Shown here: piece after piece, positions 1-7,639 of the stretch
Position numbering within the stretch: the stretch's first letter is position 1
Layout: the number at the start of each line of letters is the position of its first letter
Origin: Eggerthella lenta DSM 2243
GTDB taxonomy: Bacteria > Actinomycetota > Coriobacteriia > Coriobacteriales > Eggerthellaceae
Direction: 5' to 3'
Length of the DNA: 64,000 nucleotides
Assembly: GCF_000024265.1 (NCBI RefSeq)
Contig: NC_013204.1
Location: forward strand, 1,352,180-1,416,179
Made by a program: the position numbers and the translations under genes
The notes under the pieces: model-generated
Told to the model about the DNA's origin: nothing
Databases searched by the model: none
Seen by the model: only the letters and a program-made list of their open reading frames with translations

Positions 1-91
1 CGCGCGGGCGGGGCGCATGCCGGTTCCGGTGGGTCGCACGGCGGGTCGACCGGAGAATGCGGGCGCGCGTCAACGCGGGCGGTAACGCTCT

Positions 92-123
92 CGTACAGAT
101 GTTTCACGTGAAACATCTGTACG
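92..123. other. parS: parS site (ParB-binding centromere site) in a 32-bp perfect palindrome
   Basis: The 16-bp core TGTTTCACGTGAAACA at 100-115 is the classical bacterial parS sequence bound by ParB. Here the palindrome extends without mismatch from 92 to 123. It lies just downstream of the minus-strand gene ending at 148, so it could also fold as a hairpin at that gene's 3' end. Identical cores recur at 1557, 1591 and 33436. Confidence 0.9.
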
Positions 124-147
124 GTTTGCGAGCGGGGGCAGGAGGGG

Positions 148-981
148 CTAGGCTCGGTCGCGTTCGATCATGGTCATCTGCAAAGCCTCGCCGAAGAACT
201 GGCCGGCACCGTTCTTGATTGCGAAACGGGTCTTCTCCGGATCGGCCACCACGCTGCCGGCGAGCGCGTCGGCTCCCTGCTCGAACAGGACCGACGACAT
301 GACCACGCTCGGGCCTACAAGCACGGTGGTCGCATTGCGCGCGAGTTCGAGCAGGCGCGGCGCGGTCTTGTTGATGATGGTGACGCCGGTTATGAAAGCG
401 AAGTCGGTATCGGGCAGCACGTACTCGCACGCGGGGTCGGGCGTGTCGAGCTCCTGCGAGCAGTTGCGTTCGAGCACGGTGAGGTTCGCGTACTCGGCGA
501 TGCGGTCGACGTGCGGGAAGTGCCCGACCACCGTGACGTTCTTGCGCTCGGACGCTTCGATACGCGGGCGGTACAGCTCGAAAGCGTCCATCTTGCGGAC
601 GGTGCCGTCGGGCAGTTCGATGGGTTCGTCGTAGGTTGCTCCCAACGGGTCGAGCAGCTCCTTGCGCGCGTAGTAGGCGTTGAGCGCCGCCACTCCCAGC
701 GTGGCTTCCTCGAAGCACCACGACTTCGCCAGCTCCGCCATCTCGCGCAGCCCCGTGCCGCGCAGATCCTGCTTGCACGCGCGCCGGGATCCGCCTTTGC
801 AGGTGAAGCTCACGCCCATGCCGCAATCGGCCTCGACGTAGGACCAGTGCGTTCCCAGACAATAATCGCGTACGGCGATATCTTCCGGAATGCCCTCGAT
901 CAGGCGGTTGTAGAGCTTCCACGGCGTTGCGTCGTCGCGCGTGTCGGGGCGGCGGACGGCTTCGTTCTCGGAGCGTTTCAT
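148..981 (-). CDS. DUF364/DUF4213 family protein (putative metal-chelate/Rossmann-like)
   Basis: 277 aa. The N-terminal half (roughly residues 25-120) resembles the DUF4213 domain. The C-terminal half has the DUF364 pattern: VVGHFPHVDRI, a strand ending in TVLERN, an acidic stretch leading to DFAFITGVTIINKT, and a glycine/proline turn VLVGPSVVMSS. DUF364 proteins are described as possible heavy-metal-chelate binders, often near metal transport genes; no transporter is visible here. The start at 981 (MKRSEN) was chosen over an upstream in-frame ATG at 1026 because GAGAGAAGG lies just before it. Cysteines cluster around residues 55-85 (CLGTHWSY, CGMGVSFTC), which could bind metal. Family assignment is from recognised motifs; function is unknown. 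Confidence 0.75.
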   Translation of the reverse strand: MKRSENEAVRRPDTRDDATPWKLYNRLIEGIPEDIAVRDYCLGTHWSYVEADCGMGVSFTCKGGSRRACKQDLRGTGLREMAELAKSWCFEEATLGVAALNAYYARKELLDPLGATYDEPIELPDGTVRKMDAFELYRPRIEASERKNVTVVGHFPHVDRIAEYANLTVLERNCSQELDTPDPACEYVLPDTDFAFITGVTIINKTAPRLLELARNATTVLVGPSVVMSSVLFEQGADALAGSVVADPEKTRFAIKNGAGQFFGEALQMTMIERDRA

Positions 982-1093
982 GGCAGCCTTCTCTCCTCGA
1001 GGCGGCGTGTTCCGTCGCGCCGCCATTCTTCAATATGCGGTAGAGTATAATATACGTTCAAGAATAAACAACCGGGAAGGGGCTGGCGCTGCG

Positions 1094-1966
1094 ATGCTGT
1101 TCTTGTTGACGGGCGACGTGCAGATCGGCAAGACGCGCTGGCTTGAGCGCCTTGCCGCCGAGCTGTCGGGTGACGGCGTGCAGGTTGCGGGCGTGCTGGC
1201 ACCTGGCGTGTGGCGCGTGCGGGAGCCGCACGAGGTTCCGGGCGAACGGGGGCTGGCTGGCGAGGGTCGCTTCGAGAAGCTCGGCATCGACAACGTGCTG
1301 CTGCCCGGCGGCGAGCGCGTGCCGTTCGCGCGGCGGCGAGACCTGGCGCTGGCCGAGGGATCGTTCGATCCGACAAGCCAGAGCGCCTCCGCCCAGCTGG
1401 CCTGGGAGATCGCGGACGAGGCTATCGCGCGGGTGAACGCGCACTTCGATCGCATCGCGGCCGAGCTGGCTGCGGTTCCCGCGGGAGCGCCGGCTTTGCC
1501 GGGAGAAGCGGGCTCCCGGGGCTACGCGCCCCTCCCCGTCGATCCGGCGGCGGGAATGTTTCACGTGAAACATTCGTTCGCGCAAACATATGTTTCACGT
1601 GAAACATCTGGAGCGGAGGCGGGCGAGACCCCGGCCGATCCAAGTACGGGAGGTTCGCGCATCGTCGTTCCGGCGGACGAACCCGACGCGGAGGGCTCCG
1701 TTACCGTTGGTGCGGAGGGCGGTTTGCTCGTGGTCGACGAGCTGGGGCGGCTCGAACTCATGCGCGACGGCGGGCTCGTTTCTGCGGTGGCGCTTCTGGA
1801 GCGCGGGCCCTCGGCGCGGTTCCCCCATGCGCTCGTTGTGGTGCGTGATTGGCTGTGCCCGAGGGCGGAGGAGCGCTTCGCCGGCGCCTGGGATGGGTCG
1901 CGCATGCTTTCGCCGGGCGACGACGCGCGCGGTCTCGTGCGGGCTTCGTTCGGCCTTTCCGGCTGA
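1094..1966 (+). CDS. THEP1-like nucleoside-triphosphatase (P-loop NTPase)
   Basis: 290 aa. The Walker A loop GDVQIGKTRW is at residues 7-16 and a Walker B-like strand LLVVDELGRLEL at about 210-222, matching the NTPase_1/THEP1 family (usually about 180 aa), which hydrolyses nucleoside triphosphates with unknown physiological role. The extra length is a low-complexity central insert (about residues 125-200) that contains two parS sites at the DNA level, encoded as MFHVKH and YVSRET. GGGAAGGGG precedes the ATG at 1094; earlier in-frame ATGs have no such site. The gene is divergent from the DUF364 gene. Confidence 0.8.
   Translation: MLFLLTGDVQIGKTRWLERLAAELSGDGVQVAGVLAPGVWRVREPHEVPGERGLAGEGRFEKLGIDNVLLPGGERVPFARRRDLALAEGSFDPTSQSASAQLAWEIADEAIARVNAHFDRIAAELAAVPAGAPALPGEAGSRGYAPLPVDPAAGMFHVKHSFAQTYVSRETSGAEAGETPADPSTGGSRIVVPADEPDAEGSVTVGAEGGLLVVDELGRLELMRDGGLVSAVALLERGPSARFPHALVVVRDWLCPRAEERFAGAWDGSRMLSPGDDARGLVRASFGLSG
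1554..1575. other. parS: parS site inside the NTPase coding sequence (copy 2)
   Basis: The exact 16-bp parS core occupies 1557-1572, and the palindrome extends to 22 bp. It lies in codons about 154-160 of the P-loop NTPase gene, in the poorly conserved insert. Confidence 0.9.
1590..1607. other. parS: parS site inside the NTPase coding sequence (copy 3)
   Basis: The exact 16-bp parS core is at 1591-1606, with 18 bp of perfect symmetry. It lies 34 bp from copy 2 and in a different reading frame relative to it, so the two sites encode different peptides (FHVKH and VSRET). Selection therefore looks to act on DNA rather than protein. Confidence 0.9.
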
Positions 1967-1976
1967 GATCCGTGCT

Positions 1977-2033
1977 CGTTGTCGTTCGAAAAACACGCTT
2001 CGTCCTGCGATTCCGTGTTTTCGGGCGACAATG
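1977..2033. repeat. 57-bp inverted repeat, family shared with 46701-46758
   Basis: Left arm 1977-1997 (ends TTCGAAAAACACG) pairs with right arm 2014-2033 (starts CGTGTTTTCGG) around a 16-nt loop ending GCGATTC. The copy at 46701-46758 has the same arm core, the same loop length and the same loop end. It sits directly after the NTPase stop codon and may act as a 3'-end hairpin. Confidence 0.75.
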
Positions 2034-2110
2034 CGCCGCTCGCTTGTTGGCGTTCGGCTACTGTGCGTCCGGTGCGTTCGACCATGCGGCCAATTCGACC
2101 CTTGCTTTCC

Positions 2111-2133
2111 TTAATGAGAATGATTATCATTAA
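2111..2133. promoter_or_regulatory. Fur-type operator
   Basis: A 23-bp inverted repeat centred on 2122 with one mismatched pair contains TGAGAATGATTATCATT, very close to the classical Fur box. It lies 36 bp upstream of the flavin reductase/rubredoxin start and is the only AT-rich stretch nearby. This suggests iron- or peroxide-responsive (Fur/PerR/Zur family) control of that gene. Confidence 0.75.
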
Positions 2134-2168
2134 AATAGAAGAAAACGAGAAGAGGGAAAGGTGTCCGC

Positions 2169-2879
2169 ATGATCGATCAGACCGCGTTCTTCAGCTTGAG
2201 CTACGGGCTCTACATCGTCGGCGCGACGGACGGCGAACGTCGCGCCGCCTGCGTCGCTAACACGTTCCAGCAGGTCACGTCGTCGCCGTTGCAAGTAAGC
2301 GTGGCGCTGAACAAGGAGAACGCCACCACGGACGTCATTCTCGACTCCGGCCGCTTCACCGTGTCGTGCCTGGCGCAGGACGCCACGATGGAGCTCATCG
2401 GCACGTTCGGCTTCCGTTGCAGCACCGACCTGGACAAGTTCGCCTCTTGCGAGACGGGCGTCGACGCGGCGGGCGTGCCGTTCGTGGCCGAGCAGTGCGT
2501 GGCGCGCTTCTCGGTGCGCGTTGTGCAGGCGGTGAACCTGGGCACGCACATCCTCTACATCGGCGAGGTGGAGGAAGCCGAGAAGCTGTGTGCGGGCGAT
2601 CCGATGACGTACGCCTACTACCACCTGGTCAAGGGCGGCAAGACGCCGCCGAAGGCATCGAGCTACCTGCCCGACGCGCCCGATGCGGCGCCGGCAGCCG
2701 CGGCAGCGGCCGGCGAGGGCGACGCGGAGGCTCCGAAGCCCAAGTACGCCTGGCGCTGCAAGGTGTGCGGCCACATCGAATACGGCGACGAGCTGCCCGA
2801 TGACTTCACCTGCCCCGTGTGCAGCGTGGGTCCCGACATGTTCGAGCGCATCGAGCTGCAAGGCGCGCGAACGGCATAA
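2169..2879 (+). CDS. flavin reductase domain-rubredoxin fusion protein
   Basis: 236 aa. Residues about 1-150 form a flavin-reductase-like FMN-binding domain (ACVANTFQQVTSSPLQVSVALNK, FTVSCLAQDA). An Ala/Gly linker follows, then a C-terminal rubredoxin with two Cys pairs, WRCKVCGHIEYG and FTCPVCSVG. Known homologues are the high-molecular-weight rubredoxins that pass electrons from NAD(P)H to flavodiiron proteins that reduce O2 or NO in anaerobes, so a cytoplasmic oxidative-stress role is likely. AGAGGGAAAGG precedes the ATG. A Fur-like operator lies upstream, consistent with iron/oxygen control. An insertion sequence begins 16 bp after the stop codon. Confidence 0.88.
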   Translation: MIDQTAFFSLSYGLYIVGATDGERRAACVANTFQQVTSSPLQVSVALNKENATTDVILDSGRFTVSCLAQDATMELIGTFGFRCSTDLDKFASCETGVDAAGVPFVAEQCVARFSVRVVQAVNLGTHILYIGEVEEAEKLCAGDPMTYAYYHLVKGGKTPPKASSYLPDAPDAAPAAAAAAGEGDAEAPKPKYAWRCKVCGHIEYGDELPDDFTCPVCSVGPDMFERIELQGARTA

Positions 2880-2935
2880 AAGGGCGGTATAAAGTGAACT
2901 GCGCCCCGGTTCTTGGACAAGGAAAATAAAGGTGG

Positions 2936-3843
2936 CTATGCTGCTAAGGACTGGTTCCGGAATTCCTCCGGGGTCAGTCCTTTCAGTTTAACCTGCCTTC
3001 GCCTCGTGTTCCAGTGGACGATGTACGCCTCGAGCCTCTCCTTGAACTCCTCGAAGCTCTCGAAGCTCTGCCCGCGGAAGAACTCGTCCTTGATATGGCC
3101 GAAGACCTGCTCGGTCGCGCCGTTGTCGATGCAGTTGCCCTTTCTCGACATGCTCTGGACGATGCCCGCCTCCTCGAGCGTCTTGCAATAACCGTCGTGC
3201 TGGTACTGCCATCCCATGTCGGAGTGCATGACCGGGCTCGCGGCCTCCGGCATCTTCGCCAGCAGGCCTTCCAGCATCTCCTTTTGCTGCGCCATGTTCG
3301 CAGACCGCGATATGCTCCAGGACACGATCTCCTTGCTGCCGAAGTCGTACGCTGGGGCAAAGTAGGCCCTGCCCCACGGGGCCTTGAACTCGGTGACGTC
3401 CGTGCCGAGCTTCTGCCAGGGTTCGTCGGCTGAGAAGTCCCTGTCCAGGACGTTGTCGAACGCCCTGCCGACAACGCCTTTGAACGAGTTGTACCTGTGG
3501 TAGTCGCTCTCGCGCCGGATGCCGCAGCTGATGCCCATCTCGTGCATGATCTTCAGTGCGGTCTTGTCGGCTATCGCCACGTCCTCCTCGGCGCGCAGGG
3601 CCATGGCGACCTGCCTGTGTCCGCAGCCGTTGGCCGTGCGGGAGAACACCTCCGCCACCTTCTCCCATAGCTCCGGCCTCGTCGGCCTCGGCGGGTGCGA
3701 GCGGGCGCGGTAGTAAGTCGATCTCGGGAGCCCGGCGGCTGCCAACAGGTCGGAAAGAGCGTGGCCTTGCCCTGAAAGCATCTCGATCACTTGGGACTTC
3801 TCCCAGCTCGAGACTTCTCCGCCTCCAGGGCGCGGACTTTTTT
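2936..3843 (-). CDS. IS3-family transposase OrfB (DDE integrase domain)
   Basis: The reading frame continues from orfA through a -1 frameshift. It carries the HTH_21-like region (RPELWEKVAEVFSRTANGCGHRQV) and an rve integrase core with D (GTDVTEF), D (MHSDMGWQYQH) and E (NGATEQVFGHIKDE) in IS3-family spacing, ending LKGLTPEEFR. It is probably expressed as an OrfAB fusion through slippage on A_AAA_AAA_G (3844-3837 on the minus strand). An internal ATG at 3781 could allow a separate 281-aa OrfB. All catalytic residues are present. Confidence 0.92.
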
Positions 3844-4290
3844 TAAGTAGGCGTTCTCGGCTTCGAGCCTGCGCACGCGCGCCTCGAGCTCTTGCTCGCG
3901 CGTCTTGGGCGCGCTTTGAGCCGCAGATCCCTTCGGCCTGCCCTTGGGCTTGGGCCTGAGAGCGTCGGCCCCGCCTTCGCGGTAGAGCCGGCACCAGGAG
4001 TCGAGCGGGGTCCTCGACGCGATGCCGAAGGCGGCCATGGCCTCGGGCTTGCCCATCCCCTCGTCCACGACGGCCCGAGCTGCGGCGACCTTCGTCTCCC
4101 AAGCGTATCTCGTTTTCCGGCTACCCATGCAGAGCAGCACCTCGCTTCCGACCGACCTGTACGTCAGAAGCCATTTTTCCACGATGCTGGCCGACATGCA
4201 AAGCCTCGCGGCGACGATGTCCCTGCCGTACCCCTCGTCGAACAGCTCGACCGCTAGTTCGCGCATCTTCCTGTCATGCTTCGGCGGCAT
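3787..4290 (-). CDS. IS3-family transposase OrfA (helix-turn-helix)
   Basis: 167 aa. The N-terminal helix-turn-helix (AARLCMSASIVEKWLLTYR) is followed by a second helical segment (MAAFGIASRTPLDSWCRLYREGG) and a C-terminal leucine-zipper-like heptad region (EQELEARVRRLEAENAYLKK), as in IS150-group OrfA. It binds the IS ends and multimerises. The start is ATG at 4290. Near its end the message runs through seven A residues; ribosomes that slip -1 there enter orfB. Confidence 0.9.
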   Translation of the reverse strand: MPPKHDRKMRELAVELFDEGYGRDIVAARLCMSASIVEKWLLTYRSVGSEVLLCMGSRKTRYAWETKVAAARAVVDEGMGKPEAMAAFGIASRTPLDSWCRLYREGGADALRPKPKGRPKGSAAQSAPKTREQELEARVRRLEAENAYLKKVRALEAEKSRAGRSPK

Positions 4291-4387
4291 AAAGAAGCCT
4301 CCCATCTCTCGAACTTTACTTTCTTGTCCAAGAAATGGGAGGCAGTTCAAAGGGGACCGCCTCTTTCTATGCCACCTTTCTGTGTCG

Positions 4388-4428
4388 GAGCGCGTCCCGA
4401 ACGGCGATCGGCCGTTCGGGACGCGCTC
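4388..4428. terminator. long perfect GC hairpin at the 3' end of the methyltransferase gene
   Basis: An 18-bp perfect stem (GAGCGCGTCCCGAACGGC and its complement) with a 5-nt loop overlaps the last base of the methyltransferase stop codon. There is no U-run on either side, so factor-independent termination is uncertain; it may protect the transcript end instead. Confidence 0.55.
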
Positions 4429-5336
4429 TACTTGTTCCAAGCGATGAACGCCCAGGTGACCGTTCGGGGCTCGCGCAGGCGCAGGGACTTCTCCGGAAGC
4501 CCCTTCTTGTCGGGCTGCCCGGCGCGCTCGTTCGGCACGAGGTTCTCTTCCAGCCAGCAGCGCAGGCGACCGAACGCCTCCGCGCGCTCTTCGGCTCCGA
4601 CGGTCGCGCCCACGGCATCGTCCGCCATGCGCGCGAACGCGTCGTAGGCATCGTCGAGCGAGTCGAACGTGTCGGTGCGCTCGCTGTCGATGTAGGAAAC
4701 CTCGGGGCGCAGTCCCTCGTTCGCCAGGATGTTGAACGCATAGAGGTAGTCGCGGCCGAGCACGCTGGAAAGGCCCATGGCGTTGAGGATGCGCTCGTCG
4801 GTGCGCGGCGACGAGCCGGTGGCCAGCGTGACGCATACGCGGCGGCGCGCCACGTCGGTGAGGCGCAGCAGCGAATCGCGCAGATCGGCGGTCGCGACGG
4901 AGCGCGAGGCGAGCGCCACATCTACCATGCCCGGGCGCACGCCGAGGCTGGGCCAATCGTCGGCCCAGCTCATCTGCTTGGGGAACACCGTGCGCACGCC
5001 CTCGCGGTCGAGCGCTTCCCGCAGCTGGCCGAGCATGCCCTGCGAGAAATCGGCGGCCACCACCTTGTGGCCCCGTTTGCCCAACGGCACCGACAGCGCG
5101 CCTGTGCCGCAGCCCATGTCGAACACCGTCTCGCCCTCGCGGATGCCGGCTAGCTCGAGGAACCGCTCGACGTAAGGGTTCGGCGCGTCCTTCGTGGTGA
5201 ACGTGGCCGACCGCTTGTCCCAGTAGCTCGCGTCGTCGAAGCGGCGTCGTGCCTGCTGGAGCCGCTTCCACTCCTCGTTCCAATCGCGGGCGGTCAGCGG
5301 GTTGACAAAGGACTCGGACGTGTTGTTTTCGGGCAT
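4428..5336 (-). CDS. class I SAM-dependent methyltransferase
   Basis: 302 aa. Motif I is clear: ETVFDMGCGTGALSVPL (residues about 68-84), followed by the acidic end of strand 2 (KVVAADFS), the pattern for S-adenosylmethionine binding in a Rossmann-like fold. The N-terminal segment has the WNEEWKRLQQARRRFDDASYWDKR signature often seen in coriobacterial methyltransferases of unknown substrate. The C-terminal half (RVCVTLATGS, FNILANEGLRPEVSYIDSERTDTFDSLDDAYDAF) fits a small-molecule methyltransferase. GAGAGGCG precedes the ATG. Substrate unknown. Confidence 0.82.
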   Translation of the reverse strand: MPENNTSESFVNPLTARDWNEEWKRLQQARRRFDDASYWDKRSATFTTKDAPNPYVERFLELAGIREGETVFDMGCGTGALSVPLGKRGHKVVAADFSQGMLGQLREALDREGVRTVFPKQMSWADDWPSLGVRPGMVDVALASRSVATADLRDSLLRLTDVARRRVCVTLATGSSPRTDERILNAMGLSSVLGRDYLYAFNILANEGLRPEVSYIDSERTDTFDSLDDAYDAFARMADDAVGATVGAEERAEAFGRLRCWLEENLVPNERAGQPDKKGLPEKSLRLREPRTVTWAFIAWNK

Positions 5337-5449
5337 GGCGCGCCTCTCGCTTTGATGGTTGCGGGCTTTTAGGTACTATACTAGCGAAATGAAACGCCTC
5401 TGTGCGCGCGATCCGCCGAATTTATCCCGAAACGAGGAGCATTCATCTT

Positions 5450-6130
5450 ATGCAAGTCGAACTGCTGTACCACACGCCCGACCCCGAGCGCGCGATCGCC
5501 ACGGCGGCGCGCCTGTGCTACGCGCCCGTCGGCGCGGCCGAGCTGATGGAGGCCATGCCGGAGGAGCGCGTGAAAAGCGTGCTGTCCACCATCATGAGCG
5601 CGGGCCATACGTCCACGCTCGAGCACGCCAGCTACACGTTCGCGGTGGACGGCGTCTCGCGTGCCCTTACGCACCAGCTGGTGCGCCACCGCATCGCCAG
5701 CTTCAACCAGCAGAGCCAGCGCTACGTGAAGTTCACCGACGGCCTGGCCACTGTGAAGCCTGAAAGCGTTGCCGCGAACGAGGAGACGAACGCGGTGTTC
5801 GACGAGGCTATCGCGGCCGCCATCGAGGCGTACGAGAAGCTGCTGGCCGCGGGCGTTCCCGCCGAGGACGCGCGCTACCTGCTGCCGAACGCGGCTGAGA
5901 CGAAGATCGTTATCACGATGAACGTGCGCGAGCTGCTGCATTTCTTCAGCTTGCGCTGCTGCAACCGCGCGCAGTGGGAGATCCGCGAGATGGCGCACCG
6001 CATGCTGGAGCTGGCGAAGCCCACGGCGCCGTTCGTCTTCATGGACGCGGGCGCGCCCTGCATCCGCGGCAACTGTCCCGAAGGCAAGATGACCTGCGGG
6101 AACCCGTACCCGCGCGTGAAAAGGGCCTAG
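5450..6130 (+). CDS. thyX: flavin-dependent thymidylate synthase ThyX
   Basis: 226 aa, normal family length. ThyX makes dTMP from dUMP using methylenetetrahydrofolate and reduced FAD. The ThyX motif is present as RHRIASFNQQSQRY (residues about 78-91), with the substrate-binding region TSTLEHASYTFAV before it and LPNAAETKIVITMNVRELLHFFSLR after it. The ATG at 5450 follows AGGAG, so an upstream in-frame ATG at 5402 was rejected. It is the only thymidylate synthase in the window; tmk, the next step, is at 24 kb. The DUF1385 gene follows after 1 bp. Confidence 0.95.
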   Translation: MQVELLYHTPDPERAIATAARLCYAPVGAAELMEAMPEERVKSVLSTIMSAGHTSTLEHASYTFAVDGVSRALTHQLVRHRIASFNQQSQRYVKFTDGLATVKPESVAANEETNAVFDEAIAAAIEAYEKLLAAGVPAEDARYLLPNAAETKIVITMNVRELLHFFSLRCCNRAQWEIREMAHRMLELAKPTAPFVFMDAGAPCIRGNCPEGKMTCGNPYPRVKRA

Positions 6131-6131
6131 C

Positions 6132-7538
6132 ATGGCCGAGCAGAAGAGCGACCTGTCGCGGGCGTTCTCCGAGGACGGTGCGCTGAAGACGCACGTAGGC
6201 GGCCAGGCGCTCATCGAGGGCATCATGATGCGCGGCAAGTACAACTGGTCGGTGGCCGTGCGGGAGCCCGACGGCGGCATCTACGTGGAAGAGCATGACC
6301 TGGCCTCGGGGCGCAAGAAGAACGGTTGGATGTACTGGTCGCTCGTGCGCGGATGCCGAGCTATGCTGGAGTCGCTCGTGCTGGGCTACAAGGCGCTCGA
6401 GATCGCGGCGCTGCATGCGTTCGCGGAAGAGGGGGAAGACGAACCTGCGGCGGCCGAGGAGGCGGGAGGGGTCTGCAGCTCGGACAGTCCTGCTCGCACT
6501 AACAGTCCGCTGGACTGTTCGGCTCGTGCGGAACTCGCCTCAGACCCCTCCCGCCCCCTCGGCGATGGCATCGAATCTTCTGCCGACGCCGACGCTGACG
6601 GCGGCGACGATGCGCGCCTTGAACCCGTTCTTGCTGCAGAAGCCGAGGAGGAGAGGGCTTTCTCCTGGAAGGAGGATTTCGGGCGGCCGGATACGATGAT
6701 CGATGCGTTGGGGGCGCAGCGTTCCCTCGAGGTGGTTTCCGAGCCGGAATCCTCTCCCGAGTCCCAGTCCCGGCCCGAACCCGCCAAGAAGTCCTTCATG
6801 GACGAGGAGGTGGAGTTCGGCAAGAAAGAGATGGCCGTGTCGATGGTGCTGGGCCTCGTGCTGGGCGTGGTGCTGTTCATCGTGGCGCCGGCGTTCATCA
6901 CGAACCTCATCGTGGGCGAGTACGACCAGAACACCGTGCTGTGGAACATCGTGGACGGCTTGCTTCGCGTGGGCGTGTTCGTGTTCTACCTGTGGCTGAT
7001 CGGCCGCATGCAGGAGATCAAGCGCATGTTCGGCTATCACGGCGCGGAGCACAAGACCATCCACTGCTACGAGCACGGCCTGCCGCTCACGCCCGAGAAC
7101 GCGCGCAGCTTCCCGCGCCTGCACGTGCGCTGCGGCACGGCGTTCCTCATCATGGTCATGGTCATCGCCATCTTCGTGTACACGGTGACGCCCATCAACG
7201 GGCTCATCGAGCTGTGGGGCGTGCCGGACGGCGCGCCGAAGCTGGCGCTGGTCATCCTCGTGCGCATCCTGCTGATGCCCGTCATCGCCGGCATCTCCTA
7301 CGAGATCACGGTGAAGTGGGCGGGCAGCAACCCCGACAACCCGCTGGTGAAGGTGGTGTTGTGGCCCGGCATGCAGATGCAGTACCTCACCACGAACGAG
7401 CCCGACGACGGCCAGATCGAGTGTGCCATCGCCGCCATGCAGAAGGTGCTCGAGCGCGAGGAGGCCGAAGAGGCTGGCGAGAAGGCGGCAGCCGGCGCGC
7501 CCGATAACGCCGACGAGCCGGCGACGGCGACCGCGTAG
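6132..7538 (+). CDS. DUF1385 (YqhQ-like) membrane protein with a long acidic insert
   Basis: 468 aa; typical family members are near 300 aa. The N-terminus (VGGQALIEGIMMRGKYNWSVAVR) and the core (FGYHGAEHKTIHCYEHGLPLTPENARSFPRLHVRCGTAFL) are diagnostic of DUF1385. At least four hydrophobic segments follow residue 235. The extra length is mostly an acidic Ser/Glu/Ala-rich region, about residues 96-226, containing a perfect 15-bp inverted repeat at the DNA level. In Firmicutes this family lies next to prfA/prmC; here it is almost fused to thyX (1-bp gap). Function unknown; an His-rich putative metal site (HGAEHKT) is preserved. Confidence 0.85.
   Translation: MAEQKSDLSRAFSEDGALKTHVGGQALIEGIMMRGKYNWSVAVREPDGGIYVEEHDLASGRKKNGWMYWSLVRGCRAMLESLVLGYKALEIAALHAFAEEGEDEPAAAEEAGGVCSSDSPARTNSPLDCSARAELASDPSRPLGDGIESSADADADGGDDARLEPVLAAEAEEERAFSWKEDFGRPDTMIDALGAQRSLEVVSEPESSPESQSRPEPAKKSFMDEEVEFGKKEMAVSMVLGLVLGVVLFIVAPAFITNLIVGEYDQNTVLWNIVDGLLRVGVFVFYLWLIGRMQEIKRMFGYHGAEHKTIHCYEHGLPLTPENARSFPRLHVRCGTAFLIMVMVIAIFVYTVTPINGLIELWGVPDGAPKLALVILVRILLMPVIAGISYEITVKWAGSNPDNPLVKVVLWPGMQMQYLTTNEPDDGQIECAIAAMQKVLEREEAEEAGEKAAAGAPDNADEPATATA
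6461..6555. repeat. in-gene inverted repeat (15-bp perfect arms) inside the DUF1385 gene
   Basis: GGCGGGAGGGGTCTG at 6461-6475 is exactly complementary to 6541-6555. A smaller hairpin, AACAGTCC/GGACTGTT (6501-6519), is nested in the middle. The element is read through as part of the acidic insert. Confidence 0.7.
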
Positions 7539-7571
7539 AGCGCTCGATCGGGGGTGCGGGCGGAAAAACGC

Positions 7572-7598
7572 TTGCCCCCCCCCCCTCGCTGTTATACT
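7572..7598 (+). promoter_or_regulatory. putative promoter with an 11-C homopolymer in the spacer
   Basis: TTGCCC (7572-7577) and TATACT (7593-7598) look like -35 and -10 elements separated by 15 bp. The spacer is mostly the C tract 7575-7585. It lies 42 bp upstream of the ABC ATPase start. Slippage in the tract would change spacer length, so expression could be phase variable. Confidence 0.45.
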
Positions 7599-7639
7599 CA
7601 TGCGGAACCGTTCCCTATCCGACTCAAAGAGGTGAGCCG

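Larger units (their letters stand above)
2895..4349 (-). mobile_element. IS3-family (IS150-group-like) insertion sequence, complete
   Basis: 1455 bp. The ends are imperfect inverted repeats of about 27 bp: the left end begins TGAACTGC and continues to TTCTTGGACAAG, and the right end is its complement (23 of 27 positions match). A 3-bp direct repeat AAG flanks it (2892-2894 and 4350-4352), the expected target duplication. It holds orfA and orfB with a translational frameshift site and intact DDE residues, so it appears functional. It inserted between the rubredoxin gene and the methyltransferase gene, in 3'-end DNA of both. Confidence 0.92.
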
